Positions 44,429 to 51,869 of a stretch of 64,000 nt of DNA are shown one piece after another. The first letter of the stretch is position 1. The number at the start of each line of letters is the position of its first letter. Made by a program: the position numbers and the translations under genes. The DNA comes from SZUA-442 sp963792405 (GTDB lineage: Bacteria > Actinomycetota > Acidimicrobiia > Spongiisociales > UBA5794): positions 124,001 through 188,000 of the forward strand of contig CAWBVU010000001.1 in NCBI GenBank assembly GCA_963792405.1, given 5' to 3'. The notes under the pieces are model-generated. The model saw only the letters and a program-made list of their open reading frames with translations. It was not told the origin of the DNA and ran no database searches.

Positions 44429-44578
44429 GTGACACGAACACGACTTGCCCTGCTACTCGTATTCGGGATGCTCGCCGCGGTGCTCCCGATCGGTGCGACG
44501 CCCGCGTTGGGGGCGGGACCGACGGTGTTCATGCTGTCGTGCGTCGCGTCACCGGCCTGCGGCGGGCATCAGCCGTGA
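44429..44578 (+). CDS. Tiny exported peptide
   Basis: A 49-codon gene: GTG start preceded by AGGAGG five bases upstream, a clean signal peptide (TRTRLALLLVFGMLAAVLP, cut probably after PALG or TPA) and a mature end of about 20 residues, GPTVFMLSCVASPACGGHQP, with two cysteines. It is too short for normal annotation. It might be a secreted signalling or toxic peptide or the remnant of a longer secreted protein. No processing or export gene is adjacent. Confidence 0.4.
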   Translation: MTRTRLALLLVFGMLAAVLPIGATPALGAGPTVFMLSCVASPACGGHQP

Positions 44579-44732
44579 GTGCGGCGGAGCTTGGTCGGTG
44601 TGCCGTCGGGGAGGTAGGGCTGTCGGAAGTTGAACGCGGACGGACCTTTGGCGGTGCGTGTCATGGCGGGCCGACCGCGGAAGGTACACGCCCGCGGAGT
44701 AGGTTGCAGGTTCGCGTCTGAAAGGAGATCGC

Positions 44733-45026
44733 ATGTGGGTGCTGTTTCGTGTGCCGTGCCCGACACCGGATGGGCGGACCGCCGAGGACCTCTACGGGCG
44801 CCGCGTCACGGGGATCGGAACGGAGATGCAGATGAGCGCCGAGCGGCACGGGTGCCGGTTCCATCGTGCCTGGTACGCGAGTGACGGATCGGAGTTCGTC
44901 GCTCTGGCGAAGTGGGAGACGAGAGACGGCGCCCGTGCGTTCTACGAGGAGTGGAACATCGAGGACGAACCGGGCGAAACGGCGACGATCCTCGAAGGCG
45001 ACGTCGGGCTCGTTCCACGGCCGTAG
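44733..45026 (+). CDS. Uncharacterised 97-residue protein
   Basis: The protein reads MWVLFRVPCPTPDGRTAEDLYGRR, then ERHGCRFHRAWYASDGSEFVALAKWETRDGARAFYEEWNI, a pattern like ferredoxin-fold DUF3303/ABM small proteins that bind or convert small molecules. It has no signal peptide. The ribosome site GAAAGGAG is strong, eight bases before the ATG. No functional partner is evident next to it. Confidence 0.6.
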   Translation: MWVLFRVPCPTPDGRTAEDLYGRRVTGIGTEMQMSAERHGCRFHRAWYASDGSEFVALAKWETRDGARAFYEEWNIEDEPGETATILEGDVGLVPRP

Positions 45027-45097
45027 CACGCGACAGCCATCCCTTCGCCAGGGTGGGGTCGCCCGCCCTTGCTCTTGATCCGTTCGATCAGCGGTCC

Positions 45098-46618
45098 CTA
45101 GGCCGTCGCGAGTCGGATCATCACCCAGGACACCGGTGGCAGTCGAGTCCAGAGCGACGTGCCTTCGAGTCGGGTGTCCGGCAGCGGTCCCGGACGGACT
45201 CGGAGTGGGTGTGACGAGGTATTGACCGCATGCACGTCCTCGTCGCTCAGGACGAGCGCCTCTTCGACGGTGACGGGCATGATGGACCGGAGATCGAGCG
45301 ACAGCTCGAGCGCGGCCGCGGGGTGGCGGTTGACCATGAACACGGCGACCGCCCCCGATTCGTCGTCCACCACGGCGACCCCATCGAGCGCTGGTACGTC
45401 TCCGTGGGCAGCCGTAGCCATCGATGGGCCGTCGATGGCCAGGTCCACCGCTCGGCCGTGCGCATGCCGGGCGGTGAGCGAGAACGGGTAGAACGTCGAC
45501 TCCCGCCAGACGCCTCCACCGGGCTCGGTCTTGATGGGCGCGATGGTGTTCACGAGCTCGGACATGCACGCGGAGGTGACGCGGTCCGCGTGCCGGAGCA
45601 AGGAGATGAGCAGGCTGCCGACCACCACCGCATCGGCGACCGTGTACGCGTCCTCGGCGATGCGCGGCGCCTCGGCCCATTCGGCCGGGGGGAAGGTGTC
45701 CTCGTGGCGCCGCAGGTACCAGACGTTCCACTCGTCCATCGAGAGCTCGACGCGCCTGTCGCTGCCCTTCGCGGCAGCCACCTCGTCCACGATCGCGGCG
45801 ACCTCCTCGATGTAGCGATCCATCGCCACTGCGGAGGCCAGGAAGCTCGCGAGGTCGTCGCCCTCCTCGTAGTAGGCATGGAGCGAGATGTCATCGACGT
45901 GGTCGTGGGCCTCCTCGAGGACGGTCCGTTCCCATGTGCCGAATGTCGGCATCCAGGCAGCGGAGCTGCCGGCGAGCACCAGCCGGAGCGTGGGGTCGAA
46001 CCGACGCATGGCCCGGGCGGTCTCGCAGGCGAGCCGACCGTACTCGGTCGCGGTCTTGTGTCCCACCTGCCAAGGCCCATCGAGCTCGTTCCCGAGGCAC
46101 CATGTGCGGATGCCATAGGGCTCGATCGCACCGTGCGCGATCCTCCGCTCGGACAGTTCGGTGCCACCCGGATGATTGGCGTACTCGAGCAGGTCGAGTG
46201 CCTCGAGCACTCCACGAGTTGCGAGGTTCACGGTGATCATCGGCTCGACCCCGGCGGCCGCCGTCCAGCGCATGAACTCATCGAGGCCGAAGACGTTGGT
46301 CTCGAGGCTGTGCCAGGCCAGGTCGAGTCGCTTCGGCCGCTCGGCCACAGGTCCAACGCCGTCCTCCCAGCGGTAGCCCGACACGAAGTTGCCACCCGGA
46401 TAGCGGACCGTGGTCACGCCCATCTCCCGAACCAGTTCGATGACGTCGCGGCGGAACCCATCGGCGTCGGCGGACGGGTGGCCGGGCTCGTAGATCCCTG
46501 TGTACACGCCGCGGCCCATGTGCTCCACGAAGGAGCCGAAGAGACGCCGGTCGACCCGGCCGATCGTCTGGGTCGGGTCGAGCGTCGCGCGGGCGCTGAG
46601 CGGGCGCTCGGCCGCCAT
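45098..46618 (-). CDS. abfA: GH51 alpha-L-arabinofuranosidase
   Basis: This 506-residue cytoplasmic enzyme has the GH51 (alpha/beta)8 barrel with acid/base Glu178 (WCLGNELDGPW) and nucleophile Glu296 (ELSMDEWNVWY), and a C-terminal beta-sandwich. It removes terminal arabinofuranose from arabinan or arabinoxylan oligosaccharides. There is no signal peptide, as usual for GH51, so it acts on imported oligosaccharides. The ATG at 46618 has almost no ribosome site; a 15-codon frame ends 3 bp upstream and probably couples translation. No transporter lies nearby. Confidence 0.94.
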   Translation of the reverse strand: MAAERPLSARATLDPTQTIGRVDRRLFGSFVEHMGRGVYTGIYEPGHPSADADGFRRDVIELVREMGVTTVRYPGGNFVSGYRWEDGVGPVAERPKRLDLAWHSLETNVFGLDEFMRWTAAAGVEPMITVNLATRGVLEALDLLEYANHPGGTELSERRIAHGAIEPYGIRTWCLGNELDGPWQVGHKTATEYGRLACETARAMRRFDPTLRLVLAGSSAAWMPTFGTWERTVLEEAHDHVDDISLHAYYEEGDDLASFLASAVAMDRYIEEVAAIVDEVAAAKGSDRRVELSMDEWNVWYLRRHEDTFPPAEWAEAPRIAEDAYTVADAVVVGSLLISLLRHADRVTSACMSELVNTIAPIKTEPGGGVWRESTFYPFSLTARHAHGRAVDLAIDGPSMATAAHGDVPALDGVAVVDDESGAVAVFMVNRHPAAALELSLDLRSIMPVTVEEALVLSDEDVHAVNTSSHPLRVRPGPLPDTRLEGTSLWTRLPPVSWVMIRLATA

Positions 46619-46621
46619 ACG

Positions 46622-46669
46622 TCAACCGACGCCTACCGCGGACAGGTTGCGCTTGCGGGTGTGACACAT
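46622..46669 (-). CDS. Candidate leader peptide upstream of abfA
   Basis: A 15-codon frame MCHTRKRNLSAVGVG with a good ribosome site (GGAAGGGG, 7 bp before ATG) and a TACATT box at 46710-46705. Its stop is 3 bp before the GH51 ATG, which lacks its own ribosome site. This suits a translationally coupled or regulatory upstream frame, though chance cannot be ruled out for so short a frame. Confidence 0.4.
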   Translation of the reverse strand: MCHTRKRNLSAVGVG

Positions 46670-46776
46670 GCGGGTCCCCTTCCGGTCACGTCGACCTCGC
46701 GGGCAATGTAGCCGATGGAGTGATTGCCATGAGTCGGAGGAGGCCCGGGCAGTGATCCGGCATCGACAACCGTTTC

Positions 46777-46782
46777 TAGGCT
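46777..46782 (+). promoter_or_regulatory. -10 box TAGGCT of the aldo/keto reductase gene
   Basis: TAGGCT 31 bp upstream of the ATG at 46814, which has its own AGGAGG. It matches the TANNNT boxes elsewhere. Confidence 0.4.
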
Positions 46783-46813
46783 GGACCCCGCCGCTACAGC
46801 AGGAGGTCGCGGG

Positions 46814-47776
46814 ATGGAGATGGAGTACCGGCGCGTTGGGTCGTCTGGGATCAAGACCAGCGTGTTCTCGTATGGGTCCTGGTTGACGTTCGGCAGCCAG
46901 CAGGAACGTGAGGCCAGTCTCGAGTGCATGAACGCTGCATACGAGGCTGGCGTCAACTTCTTCGACAACGCCGAGGTGTACGCCGGTGGGAAGGCCGAGG
47001 CCGTCATGGGGGAGGCGCTGAAGGAGTTCGGGTGGCCGCGTCACAGCTACCTCGTGTCGACGAAGTACTTCTGGGGCATCCACCGCGACATCCCGAACGC
47101 CTTCTACACCCTCAACCGCAAGTACTTGCTCGAGGCGATCGACAAGTCCCTCGAGCGTCTCCAGCTCGACCATGTCGACCTCGTGTACTGCCATCGACCC
47201 GATCCCGAGACCCCGATCGAGGAGACGGTGTGGGCGATGTCCGACATCGTCGCGTCCGGGCGGGCGCTGTACTGGGGTACCTCGGAGTGGTCTGCTCAGG
47301 AGATCCGTGCTGCTTGGGAGATCGCCGAACGGCACCACCTTCGCAAGCCGATCGTGGAGCAACCCGAGTACAACCTCGTGAACCGCGAGCGGGTCGAAGT
47401 CGAGTACGCCCGCCTCTACGAGGACATCGGGCTCGGCCTCACGACCTTCAGCCCACTCGCCTCCGGCCTATTGACGGGCAAGTATCAGGACGGGATCCCC
47501 GAAGGCAGCCGAGGAGCGGATGTCGAGTGGCTCCGCGAGTCGCTCACCGATCCTGGCAAGTTGTCGAAGGTCGGCGAGCTCATCGCTCTCGCTGACGAGA
47601 TCGGCTGCACACCGGGACAACTCTCCCTCGCTTGGACCGCATCGAACCCGAATGTGAGTTCCGTCATCATTGGCGCACGCGACGTCGACCAGCTGACCGA
47701 GAACCTCGCAGCACTCGACGTGATGGATGCGATCACCGGTGACCACAAGGCCGCCCTCGACGAGGTGTTCGCCTAG
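46814..47776 (+). CDS. Aldo/keto reductase (Kv-beta-like)
   Basis: This 320-residue TIM-barrel NADPH enzyme has the AKR catalytic set: Asp and Tyr in FFDNAEVYAGGKAE, Lys in YLVSTKYFWG and His in VDLVYCHRPDP. The C-terminal VSSVIIGARDVDQLTENL binds NADPH. It belongs to the AKR6/Kv-beta-like group that reduces aldehydes or sugars. Ribosome site CAGGAGG precedes the ATG. It is divergent from abfA; a joint role in pentose use is possible but unsupported. Confidence 0.93.
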   Translation: MEMEYRRVGSSGIKTSVFSYGSWLTFGSQQEREASLECMNAAYEAGVNFFDNAEVYAGGKAEAVMGEALKEFGWPRHSYLVSTKYFWGIHRDIPNAFYTLNRKYLLEAIDKSLERLQLDHVDLVYCHRPDPETPIEETVWAMSDIVASGRALYWGTSEWSAQEIRAAWEIAERHHLRKPIVEQPEYNLVNRERVEVEYARLYEDIGLGLTTFSPLASGLLTGKYQDGIPEGSRGADVEWLRESLTDPGKLSKVGELIALADEIGCTPGQLSLAWTASNPNVSSVIIGARDVDQLTENLAALDVMDAITGDHKAALDEVFA

Positions 47777-47890
47777 CCACACAGACCGAGCCCACGCATG
47801 ATGCCAGTCATGGCGGCTCATCTTCGGCCCGCCGGGCGATCACGGATTGCCCTCGTCAGGTCAGTGAGAGTGACCGACCCATGCCGGGTC

Positions 47891-48826
47891 CTAGCCCGCG
47901 TGGACGCGGGCAACAACAGGTTCGAGAGCTTCGACGGCTTCGGTCGTCTGCGGGTAGACGTCGCAGCGAACCTCGTCGAAGCCGAGGCCGCCGAGCCGGA
48001 GCACGTAGTCGGCGATGTCCGCCGAGCTGCCCGTGATCGGTCGGCTCATCGGCTGGTGGTAGACCGTCATTCCACCAGTGTCGAAGCCTTCGGGAACGAC
48101 GGTGAAGATGTCGAAGGTACGTGTCAGCGTGGCAGGGTCGCGTCCATGTGACTCGCATGCAGCATCGAGCTGTTCGATGATGGGCGAAAGCCGTGCGGCG
48201 ATCTCATCGGTGGTCTCGTCCCAGCTCCACCAGTTCCAGGCGTCTGCGTACGTGGCGACGAGCTGCAGCATCTTGGGGCCGCGACCGGCCATGTTGATCG
48301 GAGGCCCCCCGGGGCGCGGGCCGCGCAGGGCAAGCTGACAGTTCCTCGCCGAGTAGTACTCGCCCTCGAAGTCCACCGACCCCGTCTTGAGCAGCGAGTG
48401 GATGATCTGAATCGCTTCGGCGAACCTTGCGTATCGGTGGTCGGACGGGTGCCCGAATGCGGCATAGTCGGCGTCCGGTGAATTCCCCGCCCCGATCCCG
48501 AACACGAAGCGACCGCCCGCGATCTCATCGAGTGTGTCGGCGATCGCGGCCAGCATGGCCGGTGCCCGGAGTGGCGAGTTGAACACCGACTGGCCCAGTT
48601 CGATCCGGTTCGTCACCGCAGCGACGGCCCCCGCCATCGACACCGACTCCCACACGCCATCAACGCGCCCGTGCTTCCAGTGATACGACAACGAGTCCTC
48701 GAACACGAAGGAGTCGAAACCGACCGCTTCGGCGGCTACGGCCCGGGCCCGAATCGATGCCCATGTGGGGGTGGTCTCATCCGCACCCGAGCGTCCGAAG
48801 AGGTGAGTGTTCAGGCCAATTCGCAT
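47891..48826 (-). CDS. LLM-class F420-dependent oxidoreductase (copy 1)
   Basis: This 311-residue luciferase-like monooxygenase-fold protein has the family blocks VGFDSFVFEDSLSY, TLDEIAGGRFVFGIGAGNS, AEAIQIIHSLLKTG and KMLQLVATYADAWNWWSWDETTDEI. Actinobacterial members usually use F420 rather than FMN. Substrate unknown. It is a clear paralogue of the gene at 54043, sharing most of these blocks. It begins with ATG at 48826. Confidence 0.9.
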   Translation of the reverse strand: MRIGLNTHLFGRSGADETTPTWASIRARAVAAEAVGFDSFVFEDSLSYHWKHGRVDGVWESVSMAGAVAAVTNRIELGQSVFNSPLRAPAMLAAIADTLDEIAGGRFVFGIGAGNSPDADYAAFGHPSDHRYARFAEAIQIIHSLLKTGSVDFEGEYYSARNCQLALRGPRPGGPPINMAGRGPKMLQLVATYADAWNWWSWDETTDEIAARLSPIIEQLDAACESHGRDPATLTRTFDIFTVVPEGFDTGGMTVYHQPMSRPITGSSADIADYVLRLGGLGFDEVRCDVYPQTTEAVEALEPVVARVHAG

Positions 48827-48900
48827 CAGTTCACGATACGTCGTCCTCGAAAGCCTTCACAAACGGGGAAGGGCACCACACTCGAGCCGCTTGGAGCTTC

Positions 48901-49845
48901 TCAGGCTCGTAGGAGGTGGTTGGCGAGGAAGGTTCGTTGCGCGTCGACAGAGGATGTGAAGTACTCAGAATCGTGATAGACGAGCCCGAAGTGGCCGCCG
49001 CCGAGTTCGAAGACCTCTTGCGGCCCCGACGTTGATGCGTGCACGTGTCGGGCGATCTCAGCATCGCACCATGGCATCTCGTCTTCCTCGGCCACCACCA
49101 GGAGAAACGGTGCGTCGATGTGGGGGATGCACGGTTGTGGGCTGAACGTGGTGGGTGTATCGATGACCTTCTGCGTGGCCTGATTCTGCCAACCGGTGCC
49201 AAACCTCGCCCCATACGTGATGAACCAGTGAAACGCGGTGATCGGTGTGAGGAAGGAGGGTGTGCTCAGCTGATCCGGGGAAACGACCGGCATCGGTCCG
49301 AGCACCTGCCCCTCATACTCGTCGAACGTGTTGTCCAGGAGAATGTCGCGGATGGTGTCGAACCGGGAGCCGTCGACATCGGGTGGTTCGAGTTCGTCGC
49401 CGAATGCAGGACACTGCACGATCACTGCCGCTACTCGCCGGTCGACCGCGGCAACGACGGCAGCGACCCGGCCGCTCAGGCTGTCGCCCCAAATCGCGAT
49501 CGCGTCCGTGTCGATGCCGTCCGTACTGGTGAGATGATCGATGCACGCGAGGTAGTCCCGAGCCTCGGCCCACGGGTTGATCTGGCGGCGCGGGTCACCA
49601 TCGGATTTGCCAAATCCCCGCGTGTCGACCAGGAGCGCAGCCACGCCGATCTGGGCGAACGCTGCCGCGTACAGATCAGCCACCATCCCGTCGATCGTCG
49701 CGGAGAACCCATGGATCATCACCACGGCGGGAATCTGTTCCGAACGAGATGTGGGCTCGTAGAGCCAACCTCGAAGCGTCACGCCATCGGATTCGACTTC
49801 GACTGGATGTCTCGCGACGTCCTCTGAGGTTCGGGCCAACTCCAT
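48901..49845 (-). CDS. Alpha/beta hydrolase
   Basis: This 314-residue enzyme has VVMIHGFSATIDGM (oxyanion loop), the nucleophile elbow IWGDSLSGR (Gly-Asp-Ser-Leu-Ser), the acid in VVAEEDEMPWCD and the His in GGGHFGL. It resembles bacterial dienelactone-hydrolase/acyl-CoA thioesterase-like proteins; an exact substrate is unknown. The ATG at 49845 has GGAGGGAG upstream; the frame extends to 50076 but that part looks non-coding. Its promoter region holds PadR-like half-sites. Confidence 0.87.
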   Translation of the reverse strand: MELARTSEDVARHPVEVESDGVTLRGWLYEPTSRSEQIPAVVMIHGFSATIDGMVADLYAAAFAQIGVAALLVDTRGFGKSDGDPRRQINPWAEARDYLACIDHLTSTDGIDTDAIAIWGDSLSGRVAAVVAAVDRRVAAVIVQCPAFGDELEPPDVDGSRFDTIRDILLDNTFDEYEGQVLGPMPVVSPDQLSTPSFLTPITAFHWFITYGARFGTGWQNQATQKVIDTPTTFSPQPCIPHIDAPFLLVVAEEDEMPWCDAEIARHVHASTSGPQEVFELGGGHFGLVYHDSEYFTSSVDAQRTFLANHLLRA

Positions 49846-50160
49846 CCAGTCCGCTCCCTCCGATCCACGGCGAGCGTAAATGGTGGCCTTGCCGCGCCGC
49901 AAACGCGGTGCACATGCCGGCACAGGCGCGCACCCGTGGCACGCCGCGTATCCCTGCACGCGGTGCTGCCTATCGGCGAGGACCACCACGCACTCGACCT
50001 GGTGAAGCTGGCCATCGGGAGTGAGGTGGGGTTCCGGGCACCGAGCCCGAGTTCGCTCTCTTCTCCCGACTGACACTTGATACTGCAGAATGCATGGTGT
50101 AAGTTGCAGTACCTAGGTCAGTGAACCAGCTGACCCCGACAGGAGAGGAAGGCCACCCAG
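49846..50160. other. Divergent intergenic region with a PadR-like site
   Basis: A 315-bp gap between the hydrolase and the small secreted protein. It holds the TACTGCA/TGCAGTA half-sites at 50081-50111 and the ribosome sites of both genes. No other feature was found. Confidence 0.5.
50081..50111. promoter_or_regulatory. PadR-like operator upstream of the small secreted protein
   Basis: Half-sites TACTGCA (50081-50087) and TGCAGTA (50105-50111) start 24 bp apart, the same spacing as between the repeated half-sites of the two operators beside padR. Each carries a degenerate partner. This predicts that PadR also controls the gene at 50161 and perhaps the divergent hydrolase. Confidence 0.45.
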
Positions 50161-50454
50161 ATGCGCCGATCACGACTCTTCGCAAGCGCAGCCTTCGCGG
50201 CAGCACTCGCGATATCCGCACCGACCGCGGCCCTGGCCGCCACACCGGTGAACACAACTCCGAACTGCTTCGGAAAGAGCGCAGCACAGATAGCCCAAGG
50301 GCAGTTCAACGGCATCGAGAACATGGGAGCCCACGCTTCAGGCCAACAGTCCCCGCGCCGCGGAATCAAGAACACGGCACGAGACAACGGCTTCGTTCAC
50401 CAGAGCGACATGGCCGACTTCCTCGGGAATCTGTTCGGCGAAGACATCTGCTGA
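50161..50454 (+). CDS. Small exported protein, possible PadR target
   Basis: This 97-residue protein has a signal peptide (LFASAAFAAALAISAPTAALAATP) and a 70-residue mature part with two cysteines (TPNCFGKSAAQIAQGQFNGIENMG and the final GEDIC), which may form a disulfide. No family is recognised. A ribosome site AGGAGAGGAAGG precedes the ATG, and PadR-like half-sites lie 50-80 bp upstream. A terminator hairpin follows. Confidence 0.7.
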   Translation: MRRSRLFASAAFAAALAISAPTAALAATPVNTTPNCFGKSAAQIAQGQFNGIENMGAHASGQQSPRRGIKNTARDNGFVHQSDMADFLGNLFGEDIC

Positions 50455-50466
50455 GACCCATTCAGC

Positions 50467-50503
50467 GCGGTGGTGGGATCGACCGAAGCGGTCCCACCAC
50501 CGC
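50467..50503. terminator. Strong hairpin between convergent genes
   Basis: GCGGTGGTGGGA and TCCCACCACCGC form a 12-bp stem with a 13-base loop in the gap between the secreted-protein gene and the convergent hydrolase gene. It may end transcription from both sides; only a weak CTCTCTT follows. Confidence 0.65.
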
Positions 50504-50592
50504 CTCTCTTCGACCCGAATCGGCTCGACAACGAGACAGCATCTCACCGAGAAGCCCGCCGCCACCCCTCAGAGGCACTCGAGTCCGGACGT

Positions 50593-51498
50593 TCAGATCC
50601 TGGGCGCTGTTTCGTCGACGAAGCGTCGCAGGATCTCAGAGAACGCTTCTGGCTGCTCGATGAACGGGTAGTGGCCACTTTCGGGAATGATTGCGAGTTC
50701 TGAGTGTGGGATGAGGTCGCGTACGAGCTCCGGCGCGGCGGCAACGATGAAGTCTTCTTGGCCATGAATGATCAGCGTCGGACACTTGATGTTCCCCAGC
50801 TTCTCCTGAACCGTGATGTTCATCTTCATCGTGTGGGCCGGTCCCGAGATTGCGACCATATTTCGTGCAGTGTCCTCATCGAACGCCACAAGCTCGAAGT
50901 ACGCCTCTCGCGCCTCGGCAACATGGAATGTGGGTCCTTCCGATAGTCGCATCGCCTCATTGAGAGTTGCTGGATCGCCCGCAAGGAAGGCGTCGCTTTC
51001 ATACAACCCCTCGAGGTACTCCCATTCGCCCTCGGCGAACCGTTCGATCAACGCCTTGTACGACTCGATGAGCAGACCCGTGTTGACAGGCGCAGCATCG
51101 ACGAGGATGAGGCGCGCTACTCGGTCTGGATGCTCGGTGGCGTAGTACATACCGAGCAAACCGCCCCAGGAGTGGCCGACGATGTTGATCCGATCAAACC
51201 CCCAGGCCTTTCGCAGCTCCTCGATGTCTGACACCAGCCATTCAACGGTGAAGTTTCTCTCGGTTATCTCATCCATCGAAGACTTGCCGTTCCCCCGCTG
51301 GTCATAGAAGACCATCTGGTGGTCTTGTGCCAGGTCGTCGAAGAAGGGGAACAACTCGTCGTGCCACATTCCCGGCCCGCCGTGAAGAACCACAAACGGC
51401 TCCCCATTGCCGATCGTCGTGTAGAAGTGCGCCACACCGTTCACCGTGACGTATCCCGTTTCTGCAGACGCTCCGGACTCGTGTGAGAGTTCCGCCAT
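50593..51498 (-). CDS. Proline-iminopeptidase-like alpha/beta hydrolase
   Basis: This 301-residue enzyme has VVLHGGPGMWHD (oxyanion loop), FYDQRGNGKSSM, nucleophile elbow IVGHSWGGLLG, acid in IIHGQEDFIV and His in ESGHYPF. The HGGPG and DQRGxGxS pattern is that of proline iminopeptidase-like esterases. The ATG at 51498 is preferred; a GTG at 51528 is in frame. This gene and its surroundings read less GC-rich than the rest of the window, hinting at acquisition from elsewhere. Confidence 0.86.
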   Translation of the reverse strand: MAELSHESGASAETGYVTVNGVAHFYTTIGNGEPFVVLHGGPGMWHDELFPFFDDLAQDHQMVFYDQRGNGKSSMDEITERNFTVEWLVSDIEELRKAWGFDRINIVGHSWGGLLGMYYATEHPDRVARLILVDAAPVNTGLLIESYKALIERFAEGEWEYLEGLYESDAFLAGDPATLNEAMRLSEGPTFHVAEAREAYFELVAFDEDTARNMVAISGPAHTMKMNITVQEKLGNIKCPTLIIHGQEDFIVAAAPELVRDLIPHSELAIIPESGHYPFIEQPEAFSEILRRFVDETAPRI

Positions 51499-51695
51499 GA
51501 GCGATTGTCCCACGCTCACGCCAGTCACGCCTTGCGAAGCCCCCTTGCCTCGTAGAAGCGTGATCCAACCGATCGAGAATCCACTTCGAATACGACGACG
51601 CCAACCGTTGAACCCTCCGTGGGCGTTTCGCTGAGGTTGACGGGGTACTTTCCCAAATGAAATCGGATGCTTTTCCGAATCATCCGATGGATGGA

Positions 51696-51769
51696 TGGAG
51701 CGGGTGAGGGGAATCGAACCCCCGTATTCAGCTTGGGAAGCTGATGTTCTGCCATTGAACTACACCCGC
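51696..51769 (-). tRNA. tRNA-Gly(CCC)
   Basis: On the minus strand a 7-bp acceptor stem (GCGGGTG/CACCCGC), D-arm GTTCAATGGCAGAAC, an anticodon arm TCAGC-TTCCCAA-GCTGA and the T-loop GGTTCGATTCC give a full cloverleaf. The anticodon is CCC. The terminal CCA is encoded, with T as discriminator base. Confidence 0.95.
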
Positions 51770-51869
51770 GGGCCCGAGGATTGTATCGCGCCGTGAGCAC
51801 GAGGTCCCTCGGACACCTGCCGTCGGGGTTTCGTCTAGGTTGACGGCCACCCCGACGAGTCGAGCATCC

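Noticed and set aside
44208..44432. Plus-strand frame MVDRERSVPFIVESVAIAALLLGG...
   Set aside because: It overlaps the tiny exported peptide start, lacks a ribosome site and has no recognisable domain.
44549..44766. Minus-strand frame ending LPDGTPTKLRRTHG
   Set aside because: Looks protein-like for about 30 residues, but it has no ribosome site, overlaps the tiny peptide and the promoter of the next gene, and matches no family that I can name.
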